Notes under the pieces: generated by a model
Seen by the model: only the letters and a program-made list of their open reading frames with translations
Told to the model about the DNA's origin: nothing
Database searches by the model: none
In this document: positions 36,278 through 44,705 of the stretch, piece by piece
Layout: each line of letters begins with the position of its first letter
Position numbering within the stretch: position 1 is the first letter of the stretch
Position numbers and translations under genes: made by a program
DNA from: Achromobacter aloeverae
Lineage (GTDB): Bacteria > Pseudomonadota > Gammaproteobacteria > Burkholderiales > Burkholderiaceae_B
DNA length: 64,000 nucleotides
Direction: 5' to 3'
Assembly (NCBI RefSeq): GCF_004121055.1
Contig: NZ_PYAL01000003.1
Location: forward strand, 62,001 to 126,000

Positions 36278-37882
36278 ATGAAAAAATCACTAGGTGTGGT
36301 GGCAGGCGTGGTCGTGGTCGCGGGCGTGGCCTGGGTGGGCGCGTCCTGGTACACCGGCAAGCGCGTCGAAGCCGTGGTGCGCCAGAGCGTGGACGACGGC
36401 AATGCCAAGCTGCAGGCGCTCCTGCCGAACGCCAAGATCAAGATCGCGGTGAACGCTCTGGAGCGTCACGTTTTTTCATCCGATATCCAGTACAGCCTGG
36501 TGATCGAAGGGGTGACTGTCGAGAAGGACAAGCCCGTGCAGGACGTCGCCTTCCTGCTGCATGACCATGTGGAACATGGCCCCTTCCCGCTGGCGCGCCT
36601 GAAGACCGGCGCCCTGGCGCCCGTGATGGCCACCAGCGCGTTCGAGCTGGTCAACAACGACACCGTGAAGCCCTGGTTCGACCTGACCAAGGGCGTGGCG
36701 CCGTTCTCCGGCAACGCCACCATCCATTACAGCCGCGATGTCGACGGCAACCTGACGCTCCAGCCGGTGAAAGTCCAGCATGACGACGCCGACCTGGACT
36801 TCTCGGGCATGACGCTGCAAGTTGCGACGACCTACGCCACCAAGGCGGCCAAGGTCTCGGGCAATATGGACTCCGTCAGCCTGGACATCAAGGATGCCGA
36901 GCAACCGGGCAAGGTACAGGTCTCCGGCCTGGCGCTGAACAGCGACATGCACCAGGGCCAGGCCGGCCTGCAGGTGGGCACCAACCAGTTGGCGGTCAAG
37001 CAGATCAGCATCGTGCATGGCACGGATCCGACCATCCTGCTGAATAACTACACGCAGAACGCCGAATTGATCGAAGGCGCCGGCGGCATGTCCGCGCGCG
37101 TCATGTACGACGTCGGCATGCTCAACGTGGGTAGCCAGGACATCGCGGGCCTGCGCCTGGGCTTCGGCGCGCGCAACCTGGCGTCCGACGCGGTCAAGAC
37201 CCTGGTCGAGCTGTATGGCAATGTGTTCTCCCGCACCCTGAAGCAGAAGCCGGGCGATGATCCGGAACAGGCGTTCGACCTGCCGCCCGAAGAGCGCCAG
37301 AAGGCGATCGCCGCGGGCAAGGCCTTGCTGGCGGGCAATCCGACGTTCTTCATCGATCCCATCCTGGTCCGCAACGCCAAGGGCGAGTCGCGCTTCAACC
37401 TGACGCTGGACCTGGGCGATCCGGGCTCGACGGACCAGCCTGTCGACCAGATGGTCACCAAGCTCCTGCGCAAGCTGGACGCCAAGGTGGTCGTGTCGAC
37501 GCCGATGGTGACCAGCATCGTCGCGCAGCAGTTGCAGCAGCAGGGCAAGCTGGACGCCGCCACCGCGCAGCGCCAGGCCGAGGCGACTACCCAGGCGTTG
37601 GCGCAAATGGCGGTCGCGACCGGCTACCTGAGCAAGGATGGCGACAACGTGGTCGGCACGCTGGGCTATGCCGACAAGGTGGTCGACCTGAACGGCAAGA
37701 AGATGCCGCTGGAGGAGTTCGCGATGATGGTCGCCGGCATGGCGATGGGCATGCATCCGGACGAAGGCATGGACGAGGAAGATCCCGATGCCCCGGACGC
37801 CGATGAAGGCGACGACGCGGAAGACGCCGCCAAGCCGGGCGCCGGCGCGGTCGTGGTCCCGCCGCCCGCGCGCGCCAAGTAA
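36278..37882 (+). CDS. DUF945 (YdgA-like) protein
   Basis: A 534-residue protein with an N-terminal signal anchor (residues 4-26, LGVVAGVVVVAGVAWVGASW) and a long DUF945 body: LPNAKIKIAVNALERHVFSSDIQY near the start, then alternating beta-rich segments. Family members such as E. coli YdgA are inner-membrane proteins with a periplasmic domain of unknown function. The last 45 residues are acidic and Pro-rich (DEEDPDAPDADEGDDAED), which is unusual for the family. A terminator follows. A TATAAT precedes the ATG. Confidence 0.8.
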   Translation: MKKSLGVVAGVVVVAGVAWVGASWYTGKRVEAVVRQSVDDGNAKLQALLPNAKIKIAVNALERHVFSSDIQYSLVIEGVTVEKDKPVQDVAFLLHDHVEHGPFPLARLKTGALAPVMATSAFELVNNDTVKPWFDLTKGVAPFSGNATIHYSRDVDGNLTLQPVKVQHDDADLDFSGMTLQVATTYATKAAKVSGNMDSVSLDIKDAEQPGKVQVSGLALNSDMHQGQAGLQVGTNQLAVKQISIVHGTDPTILLNNYTQNAELIEGAGGMSARVMYDVGMLNVGSQDIAGLRLGFGARNLASDAVKTLVELYGNVFSRTLKQKPGDDPEQAFDLPPEERQKAIAAGKALLAGNPTFFIDPILVRNAKGESRFNLTLDLGDPGSTDQPVDQMVTKLLRKLDAKVVVSTPMVTSIVAQQLQQQGKLDAATAQRQAEATTQALAQMAVATGYLSKDGDNVVGTLGYADKVVDLNGKKMPLEEFAMMVAGMAMGMHPDEGMDEEDPDAPDADEGDDAEDAAKPGAGAVVVPPPARAK

Positions 37883-37925
37883 GCCGACGCGTCCGGCGCG
37901 GGCCGGACCGGCGGTAAGGATGAAC

Positions 37926-37957
37926 ACGGCCGGGAGCGATCCCGGCCGTTTGCATTT
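37926..37957 (+). terminator. Rho-independent terminator after the DUF945 gene
   Basis: ACGGCCGGGA at 37926-37935 pairs with TCCCGGCCGT at 37940-37949 around GCGA. A T-rich stretch follows (TTTGCATTTT). Confidence 0.75.
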
Positions 37958-38118
37958 TCGCCGTCCGTGTTTTCTTTCCCCGGGCTGGCCGCGCGGCCGG
38001 CCTGCGCCCCGGATTGCGTCACCCGCGGGCGCCGGCGTGCGCCGGCGCCGTTTCAGGTACGCTTCCAGTCTTTCCCATTCCCATTGCAACGGCGGCCGCG
38101 CCGTCGTTTGAACGCTTC

Positions 38119-38805
38119 ATGCCTGACTTTCCCTTCCACGCCGTCCTGTTCGATTGCGATGGCGTGCTGGTCGATTCCGAACCGATCACCAACCGCATAT
38201 TGACCGCCATGCTGGGCGAGATGGGCTGGCGGCTTACGCTGGAAGAGACGCTGCGCATCTTCCTGGGCAAGACGGTGCTCGACGAGGCGCCGCGCATCCA
38301 GGCCGAGACCGGCCATCTGATCGATGCGGCATGGATAGAACGCTTCCGCGCGCGCCGCAATGCGGCGCTGGAAGCGGAGTTGCTGCCCGTTCCCGGCGCG
38401 CCCGAAGCGGTGCGCGCCGTGCACGCCGCCGTCGACGGCCGCATTGCCGTGGCTTCGGGCGCGGACCGCTACAAGCTGCATCTGCAACTGACCAAGATCG
38501 GCCTGCAGGATTGCTTTGGCGAGCACGTCGTCAGCGGGCAGGAACAGGCGCGCAACAAGCCCTGGCCCGACGTCTACCTGGCCGCCGCCCGCACACTGGA
38601 TGTCGATCCGGCGCGGTGCGCGGTGGTGGAGGATTCGGTCACCGGCGCCCGCGCCGGCGTGGCAGCGGGCGCGACGGTCTTCGGCTACAGCCCCGGCGGC
38701 CCCGGACATAGCGATGCCCAGGCCCTGCTCGATGCGGGCGTGGCGCAGGTGCTACGCGACATGCGGGAGCTGCCGTCCGTGCTGGCCGGCTGGCGGGCCC
38801 GATAA
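38119..38805 (+). CDS. HAD-superfamily phosphatase (beta-phosphoglucomutase/phosphoglycolate-phosphatase-like)
   Basis: A 228-residue HAD protein. Motif I is LFDCDGVLVDSE, motif II is VASGADRYK, motif III is the conserved K in ARNKPWPD and motif IV is VEDSVTGARAG. The cap domain is the helical type of the Cof/PGMB-like subfamily. It dephosphorylates a small phosphometabolite or isomerises a sugar phosphate; the substrate is not evident. The ATG at 38119 gives the conserved start (PDFPFHAVLFDCDG); an upstream start at 38014 would add an unlikely Arg/Pro extension. Confidence 0.85.
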   Translation: MPDFPFHAVLFDCDGVLVDSEPITNRILTAMLGEMGWRLTLEETLRIFLGKTVLDEAPRIQAETGHLIDAAWIERFRARRNAALEAELLPVPGAPEAVRAVHAAVDGRIAVASGADRYKLHLQLTKIGLQDCFGEHVVSGQEQARNKPWPDVYLAAARTLDVDPARCAVVEDSVTGARAGVAAGATVFGYSPGGPGHSDAQALLDAGVAQVLRDMRELPSVLAGWRAR

Positions 38806-38807
38806 TC

Positions 38808-38910
38808 AGCTACTTTTATTAGCCGCTTCAAGCTGCTTTTATCAGCCGCTTTATTTAGTCAGCCGCTTTAGTCAGCCGCTTTAGCTAGCCGCTTTAGCTA
38901 GCCGCTTTAT
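38808..38910. repeat. Tandem repeat of about 13 bp between the HAD and MFS genes
   Basis: Eight degenerate units of about 10-17 bp follow the consensus AGCCGCTTTAGCT, the last ones nearly identical (38861-38899). The array fills the convergent gap from the HAD stop to the MFS stop at 38910. Confidence 0.85.
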
Positions 38911-40133
38911 CAGTCGCCCGCGCCCACGCAGGTCTCCTCGGACGCCGCGGTGCGCGGCATGCGTGCCGCCGGCGCCGTCCGCGCGGCCGCCGCGCGGCGG
39001 GTGCCGCGCATCAACCAGGCCGCCACCACCAGGGCCAGCGCCAATACCGCCGTCGCCGCCCAACCCAGCGCGCCCAGGCCATAGGTGTCGATGATGCGAC
39101 CGCCCAGGGCCGCGCCCACGCCTATGCCGATATTCGCGCCGGAGATATTCAGGGATGCCGCGAATGCCGCCGCGTGCGGCGCCGCTTTCATCACGCGCGC
39201 ATGGCACACGATGAACAGGGCCGACTGGGCGATGCCCCACAAGGCCAGGGCCAGCGCCAGTCCCACCGGCACATGCACCAATGGCACCATGGCCATCAAG
39301 CCCGCGGCCATGAGCACGCTGAACAGGGCGGTGGCGCCGATCGGGCTGCGGTCGACCATGCGGCCGCCCAGCGTATTGCCGATCAGGCCGACCGCGCCGA
39401 AGGCCATCATGGACCAGCCCACCACCTGGCCGTTGAAGCCCGCCAGGCGCTCCAGCATGTCGGCCAGGTAGGTATAGGCGGTGAACATGCCGGTGAAGAC
39501 CAGCAAGGACAGCAGCACGTGGCCGACCAGCAGGGGATCGCGCAGGCTGCGCAGCTGGGTGGACAGCGAACCGGCGTGGGCGCTGCTCGGCACCGACGGC
39601 ATGTAGCGTTGCAGCAAGCCGGCCTTGGCGAAAGACAGCACCGCCAGCACGACGAAAGCCGCGCGCCAGCCGAAGGCGTCGGCGATGAGGACGCCGATGG
39701 GTATGCCCAGGACGGTCGCCACGACGATGCCGAAGGCAACCATGGATACGGCCCGGCCGGCTTTCGCCGGCCCCACCAGGCTGATGGCGGTATCGCTGGA
39801 GAGGGACCAGAATACCGGCAGCGCGAGCGCGGGCACGAAGCGCGCCACGCCCATGACAAGGACATTCGGCGCCCAGGCGGCCATGGCATTGGCCACGCCG
39901 AAGATGGCCAGGGCGGCGACGAAGACACGCTTGCGCGGCAGGGACGCCATCAGCGCCGTCGAGAAAGGACCGGTCGCCGCCACGGTGAACGCGAACAAGG
40001 TCACCAGCAGGCCTGCCTGCGCGACATCCACGCCGAGATCGCGCGCCATCGCGGGCAGCAGCCCGATGATGATGAATTCGGTGGTGAGGATCGTAAAGCC
40101 GGCGGCGGAAAGAAGCAGGATGGGCAACAGCAT
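38910..40133 (-). CDS. MFS transporter (DHA1 type)
   Basis: A 407-residue transporter with about 12 membrane helices. Family signatures are GFTILTTEFIIIGLLPAMARDLGV at the start and PRKRVFVAALAIFG after helix 2. A basic Ala/Arg-rich tail (RRAAAARTAPAARMPRT) ends it. DHA1 proteins export drugs, sugars or arabinose-like compounds by proton antiport. The start is the ATG at 40133; a TTG two codons upstream is less likely. Ligand unknown. Confidence 0.85.
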   Translation of the reverse strand: MLLPILLLSAAGFTILTTEFIIIGLLPAMARDLGVDVAQAGLLVTLFAFTVAATGPFSTALMASLPRKRVFVAALAIFGVANAMAAWAPNVLVMGVARFVPALALPVFWSLSSDTAISLVGPAKAGRAVSMVAFGIVVATVLGIPIGVLIADAFGWRAAFVVLAVLSFAKAGLLQRYMPSVPSSAHAGSLSTQLRSLRDPLLVGHVLLSLLVFTGMFTAYTYLADMLERLAGFNGQVVGWSMMAFGAVGLIGNTLGGRMVDRSPIGATALFSVLMAAGLMAMVPLVHVPVGLALALALWGIAQSALFIVCHARVMKAAPHAAAFAASLNISGANIGIGVGAALGGRIIDTYGLGALGWAATAVLALALVVAAWLMRGTRRAAAARTAPAARMPRTAASEETCVGAGD

Positions 40134-40475
40134 GGGCAATGCGCGCGGGCGGGGCCGAACGCGCTTATCGAATCTTCAGGGGTGGCAGGGAAGGCGGACG
40201 CAGCGTCCGACAGGCGGGCACGGACTTGCACGCAATAGTGTGGCGCATGCACACACACCGATACGGCGGCGTTATGCCAGCGAAGCAAGATTAAGGGAAA
40301 CGGGGTGGGGGAAAAAGCGGCGGCGCCCGGAAACTTTAGTCACGTAGCGCCGACAATGGCGGCCGGGGATAAAGGACGGCGCGCACACTGGATTACCTTC
40401 CAGTCGCTGCGCGTATCTTCCCTGTGGAAGGATACGCGCTTGGGGCGGCCCCGGCGCGCCCGCGTGCAGCGGCCA
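40134..40475. other. Gap upstream of the MFS gene, no gene seen
   Basis: This stretch of about 340 bp lies between the MFS start and the stop of the small gene downstream. It has no supported ORF on either strand and no terminator or operator that I can identify. Confidence 0.4.
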
Positions 40476-40742
40476 TCAACCGCGGACGGACTCGATGCGA
40501 TGAACGTGTTCGTGGCGGAAGCGGAAACGCTGCTTGAGGATGCGGCCGTTTTCCGCCATGCACGGAACCAGGTCCGTCGTATAGGTCGTGGCGCCGTTGA
40601 ACGGCGTGTTGTAGATCACTCGAGCGGCGATGCGGGGGCCGTGTTCCGGTTGCAGATGGACGATGTCGCCCACATGGATGGGGGTGTTGTCCAGCGCGTG
40701 GGTCGAGCGCCGCGTCAGTCGGGGTTGCATCATGGTGGTCAT
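40476..40742 (-). CDS. Small unknown protein
   Basis: An 88-residue protein starting MTTMMQPRLTRRSTHAL with a compact beta-type body (IHVGDIVHLQPEHGPRIAARVIYNT ... RHEHVHRI). GGAG lies ten bases before the ATG at 40742; a TTG five codons upstream would include that site. The amino-acid mix is normal for a real protein (few Arg/Ala runs, several His). I know of no domain. A GC hairpin (arms GCCCGC/GCGGGC near 40778-40793) lies in its 5' region. Confidence 0.6.
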   Translation of the reverse strand: MTTMMQPRLTRRSTHALDNTPIHVGDIVHLQPEHGPRIAARVIYNTPFNGATTYTTDLVPCMAENGRILKQRFRFRHEHVHRIESVRG

Positions 40743-41565
40743 TGTTGGGTACTCCAATCTAGCTATGTGTTGTTATGGCCCGCGTGGGGCGGGCTTCTGG
40801 TTTTGCGTCGGACCGTCGGGTCCGGCGCTGTCGCGGTTCGCCGGGAAATATTCACCGTTGCGGACTCGCGTTCGGCATACGCGCCAGGTCTTGGCGCGGG
40901 TGACGTGACTCGTTATATGGTGTCCCAGTTACGTGACCGGAACATTGCTGCGGATGGCGTATTGGGCTCATCCAGAAGGATGAGGCCGTACGGCCGGAAA
41001 AGGCCGTGCATAAGTGCACAAGACGCTACAAGAATCAACTGCAGCAGGTTCTGCAATCGACGGAGGACTTCCGGGCATGCCATGGTACAGGCGGATGGCC
41101 TGATGGAACGGCAAGCAGGACGCTTTCGACGCCGGCGGGATTTTCCGTGTTTTTTATGGAGGACGAGGAAACCGCCAGTGTGCACCCGGCTGCGTATATC
41201 GCCGGCAAAACCTGCGATGACAGCCGCGTCAGGTCTGGAGATGAACGCCAGGGACTTCCTGGAACCGCCATCTGGCCATCTGGATGACCCATCTGGACTG
41301 CTATCGACCTGATTTCTATGCTGGACACCACGCTCGCAATACAACGAGCTTTTCGGATACTACGCCATTTGCTTGCAAAAGTCAACATCCCTGTTTCAAC
41401 CTCGCCCTTTTCGCCGTATGCGGGGCAAGAGCGCGGCGCCTGGCCCCGGGTGCGAACGCTAGAATGCGCCATTGCGCGGCAGCGTCCGCCAGCGCATCCT
41501 TGGGAGCCACCGGCCGCCATGGCCCAGACCAACGACACCCCTGCCCGCCGCCGGCGGAACCGGAC
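40743..41565. other. Long gap without a supported gene
   Basis: About 820 bp lie between the 88-residue gene and the DUF2868 gene. Base composition is more even than in the flanks, and short ORFs on both strands have no convincing start, composition or family resemblance. It could hold a degraded gene, an sRNA or an unrecognised element. Confidence 0.4.
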
Positions 41566-43005
41566 ATGCCGGCATTGAACACCTCCGCGATATCCTCCGC
41601 GCCGGCGGCCCGCGCCGCGTTGGATGACTTGTGGCTGGCGGAAACCGTGCGTTTGCGCGAGGAGCACTGGGGGCCGGTGGATGACGCCCAGGCAGTGCGC
41701 CAGGCGCGCCTGGCACCGGGGCCGCTGCCGCAACGCATCCTGTTGCGAGCCCGCTTGCTGGGCCGGCAGACCGGGCTGGCCGCCTGTCTCGCGGCGTGGC
41801 GCCGCGCCGCCGTCATCGGCCTGGTCCTGCTGCTGGGCGCCGGGCTCATGGCCGGCATCGGCGCCGCGCTGGGCGCCCTCGGTGACGGTGCCCGCGCCGT
41901 CAACGTATTGCATGCGCTGGGCGCCTTGCTGGGCCTGCATGCCCTGACCTTCCTGTTCTGGGTAGGCGCCAGCGTGGCGACGCCGCGCGGCGCGGGCCAG
42001 GGGCTGGCGCGCCTCTGGCTATGGGTCAGCCGACGCCTGGCGCGTGGCCCGGATACCAGCCTTGCCGCGCAGGCCTTGCTGGGCCTGCTGGCGCGGGCCG
42101 GCGGCCTGCGCTGGTTGTTCGGGACGGTAAGCCATTTCGTGTGGCTCCTGGCGCTCACCGCCGCGCTGGCGACGTTGCTGCTCGTCCTGTCCACCGCCAG
42201 TTATCGCTTCATCTGGGCCACAACGCTGCTCGACCCGCAAACGTTCGTGCGCCTGACCGATGTGCTGGGCTGGCTGCCGGCGCGCCTGGGATTTTCCGTG
42301 CCGGACGCCGCCCTGGTGGCGGCCAGCGACGGTACGCGGCAGTTGCCGGCGTTGGCGCAGGCGCAGTGGTCGATGTGGCTGATCGGCGCCTTGGTGACGT
42401 ATGGCATCCTGCCGCGCCTGCTGGCGTGGCTGCTCAGCGTCTTCATGCTGCGGCGGGCGCTGGCCGGCTTGCGGCTGGATCCCGATCTGCCCGGCTACGC
42501 CGGCCTGGCGTCCCGCCTGGCGCCTCCCGCCGACACCCTGGACGACGATGCGCCGGCGCCGGCGTGGCAGGGGCCGCGCATCGGCCATGCGAACGCCAGC
42601 GCTGTCGGCGTCGCGCCCACCCTGGTGGGGCTGGAGCTGGCGCCGGATCTGCCGTGGCCGCCCGCGGCCCTGCCCGCGACCGTGGCCGACGGCGGCAATC
42701 TGGACACGCGGGAGCAGCGGCGGCGCCTGCTCGATACCCTGGCGGCGCGGCCCGCGCCGCGCTTGCTGATTGTTTGCGATGCACGCCAGACGCCGGACCG
42801 GGGCGCATTGGCCTTGATCGCCGACTTGTCCGCGGCCGCGCAACGAACCCGGCTCTGGCTGCTGGGCGATGACGATATCGCGGCCGCGGCGCCGTCGCGC
42901 GCGGCGGCCTGGCGCGATCGCTTGCGTGCGGCCGGGGTCGCCGAAGAGGATCTATTGCGCGACGCCGCACCGGCGCTGCGCTGGCTGGAGGAGGGCCATG
43001 GCTGA
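41566..43005 (+). CDS. DUF2868 membrane protein
   Basis: A 479-residue protein with four to six hydrophobic segments between about residues 75 and 310 (AVIGLVLLLGAGLMAGIGAALGAL, WLLALTAALATLLLVLSTASY, ILPRLLAWLLSVFML). A C-terminal soluble Rossmann-like part (about 370-479, RLLIVCDARQTPDRGALALIADL) follows. This matches DUF2868, usually encoded next to a DUF3482 GTPase. The ATG at 41566 (MPALNTSAIS) is chosen because the upstream extension has unlikely composition. It overlaps the next gene by eight bases, so they are translationally coupled. Family function unknown. Confidence 0.82.
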   Translation: MPALNTSAISSAPAARAALDDLWLAETVRLREEHWGPVDDAQAVRQARLAPGPLPQRILLRARLLGRQTGLAACLAAWRRAAVIGLVLLLGAGLMAGIGAALGALGDGARAVNVLHALGALLGLHALTFLFWVGASVATPRGAGQGLARLWLWVSRRLARGPDTSLAAQALLGLLARAGGLRWLFGTVSHFVWLLALTAALATLLLVLSTASYRFIWATTLLDPQTFVRLTDVLGWLPARLGFSVPDAALVAASDGTRQLPALAQAQWSMWLIGALVTYGILPRLLAWLLSVFMLRRALAGLRLDPDLPGYAGLASRLAPPADTLDDDAPAPAWQGPRIGHANASAVGVAPTLVGLELAPDLPWPPAALPATVADGGNLDTREQRRRLLDTLAARPAPRLLIVCDARQTPDRGALALIADLSAAAQRTRLWLLGDDDIAAAAPSRAAAWRDRLRAAGVAEEDLLRDAAPALRWLEEGHG

Positions 43006-44521
43006 CGCACCCGACGATCCCGCCCGCCCGGCGTCCGCGCCTGCGCCCTCGATGCCACATCCGCCACTGGATGGGCCTCGTGCCCCGGTGGACGTGCCAC
43101 TTCCGCCGGCGGGTGAGAGACCGGCCGCCTTGTCCCGCCCGCTGCAAATCGCCCTGGTCGGCCACACCAACACGGGCAAGACGTCGCTGCTGCGCACCCT
43201 GACCCGCGACGCCGGCTTCGGCGAGGTTGCCGACGCGCCCGGCACCACGCGCCGCGTGCAGGGCGCGCAACTGCGCCTGGACGGCCGGCCGGTGCTGGCC
43301 TGGTACGACACGCCCGGCATGGAGGACAGCGTCGCCCTGCTGGACTACGTCGACCGCCTGGCGGGCACGGAACGGCTGGATGGCCCGGCGCGCATCCGCC
43401 GCTTCCTGGACGCGCCGGAGGCGCGCGGCCGCTTCGAACAGGAAGCGCGCGTGCTGGCCAAGATGCTGGACTGCGACGCCGCGCTGTATGTCATCGATGC
43501 GCGCGACCCCGTGCTGGCCAAGCATCTGGACGAACTGGCATTGCTGGCGGCTTGCGGCAAGCCGCTGCTGCCCGTCCTGAACTTCGTGCGGGCGCCGGCC
43601 CATCGCGCCCAGCAATGGCGCGACGCCATGGCGCGGCTGGGGCTGCACGCGCTGCTGGAGTTCGACACCGTGGCGCCGCCGCTGGACGGCGAGCGCCAGC
43701 TATATGCGCGCCTGGCCATGCTGCTGGACGCGCGGGCGGATACGCTGCAGGCGCTGTCCGATCAATTGGCGACCCAACGCCGGGAACGCCGCGACAAGGC
43801 AGGACGCCTGGCGGCCGGCATGCTGCTGGATATCGCCGCCTTGCGCCTGGCGTCATCCTCCGACGAGGCCGCGTTGCGCGCCGCCGCCCAGGATTTGCAG
43901 GACCGTGCGCGACACCGTGAGCAGGCCTGCATCGATGCCGTGCTCGCGCTCTACAACTTCCGCCACGAGGACTACGACGCGGAGACCTTGCCGCTGACCG
44001 GCGAACGCTGGGGCATGGATCTTTTCCATCCGCAGGCGCTGAAGGACGCCGGCGTGAGCGTTGGCATGGGCGTGGCCGCCGGCGCCATGGCAGGCGCGGC
44101 GGTCGATTTGATGCTGGCCGGCGTCAGCCTGGGCACGGCGGCGCTGGTTGGCGCCGCCACCGGCGGCTTGTGGCAAAGCGCGGAGCGTTATGGCCAGCGC
44201 CTGCTGGGTAAATTGCGCGGCTATCGCGAACTGAGCATCGACGATGCCGTGCTGCGCCTGCTGGGCTTGCGCGCGCGCCAGCTGATCGAGGCGCTGGACC
44301 GCCGGGGCCACGCGGCGCGCGATCCGCTGCGCCTGGCCGATGTATCGGCCGATACATCGGCCGATGGCGACCGGGCCTGGCGGGAAGGCAAGCTGCCGGC
44401 CGAACTCAAGGAGGCGCGCAGCAAGCCGGAGTGGTCCACGCTCAACGCCTCCCACGAAGACAGCCCGCGCCGAGCCGCGGCCCTGCGCAACTTGGGTGAG
44501 CGGTTGTCACACGGAGATTGA
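42998..44521 (+). CDS. DUF3482 GTPase
   Basis: A 507-residue GTPase. G1 is VGHTNTGKTS (about residues 55-64), G3 is YDTPGMED and the G4 position reads LNFVRA instead of a canonical NKxD. The C-terminal DUF3482 region holds two glycine-rich amphipathic stretches (GVSVGMGVAAGAMAGAAVDLM and GTAALVGAATGGL) that could insert into or act on membranes. GGAGGAGGG precedes the ATG. DUF2868-DUF3482 pairs are widespread but functionally undefined. The non-canonical G4 suggests altered base specificity or weak nucleotide hydrolysis. Confidence 0.82.
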   Translation: MADAPDDPARPASAPAPSMPHPPLDGPRAPVDVPLPPAGERPAALSRPLQIALVGHTNTGKTSLLRTLTRDAGFGEVADAPGTTRRVQGAQLRLDGRPVLAWYDTPGMEDSVALLDYVDRLAGTERLDGPARIRRFLDAPEARGRFEQEARVLAKMLDCDAALYVIDARDPVLAKHLDELALLAACGKPLLPVLNFVRAPAHRAQQWRDAMARLGLHALLEFDTVAPPLDGERQLYARLAMLLDARADTLQALSDQLATQRRERRDKAGRLAAGMLLDIAALRLASSSDEAALRAAAQDLQDRARHREQACIDAVLALYNFRHEDYDAETLPLTGERWGMDLFHPQALKDAGVSVGMGVAAGAMAGAAVDLMLAGVSLGTAALVGAATGGLWQSAERYGQRLLGKLRGYRELSIDDAVLRLLGLRARQLIEALDRRGHAARDPLRLADVSADTSADGDRAWREGKLPAELKEARSKPEWSTLNASHEDSPRRAAALRNLGERLSHGD

Positions 44522-44705
44522 GAGTGCTAATTCGATTTTCGCGTTCGGCCTGGCCTGGGTAGCACGCCTGGTGATCTCTTCTTCCTTCAGATAGTTCTTT
44601 GCGGCTGAAACATCCTTGCCGCCTGTCTTCCGATGACGTCAACTTGCGGCAGTTGCGCTGGCTGATCCAGCAAGCGCCCTTCGTTGTACAGCTTACGCAC
44701 CAGGC

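Noticed and set aside
36476-38089. A minus-strand open frame of 537 codons over the DUF945 gene
   Set aside because: Antisense to a gene with a clear signal anchor and family match; composition is typical of shadow frames.
40913-41344. Minus-strand ORF of 143 codons in the long gap
   Set aside because: No ribosome site, no recognisable domain, and it is not supported by composition.
41284-41565. N-terminal extension of the DUF2868 protein
   Set aside because: The extra 94 codons have atypical composition and no ribosome site; the family start fits the ATG at 41566.
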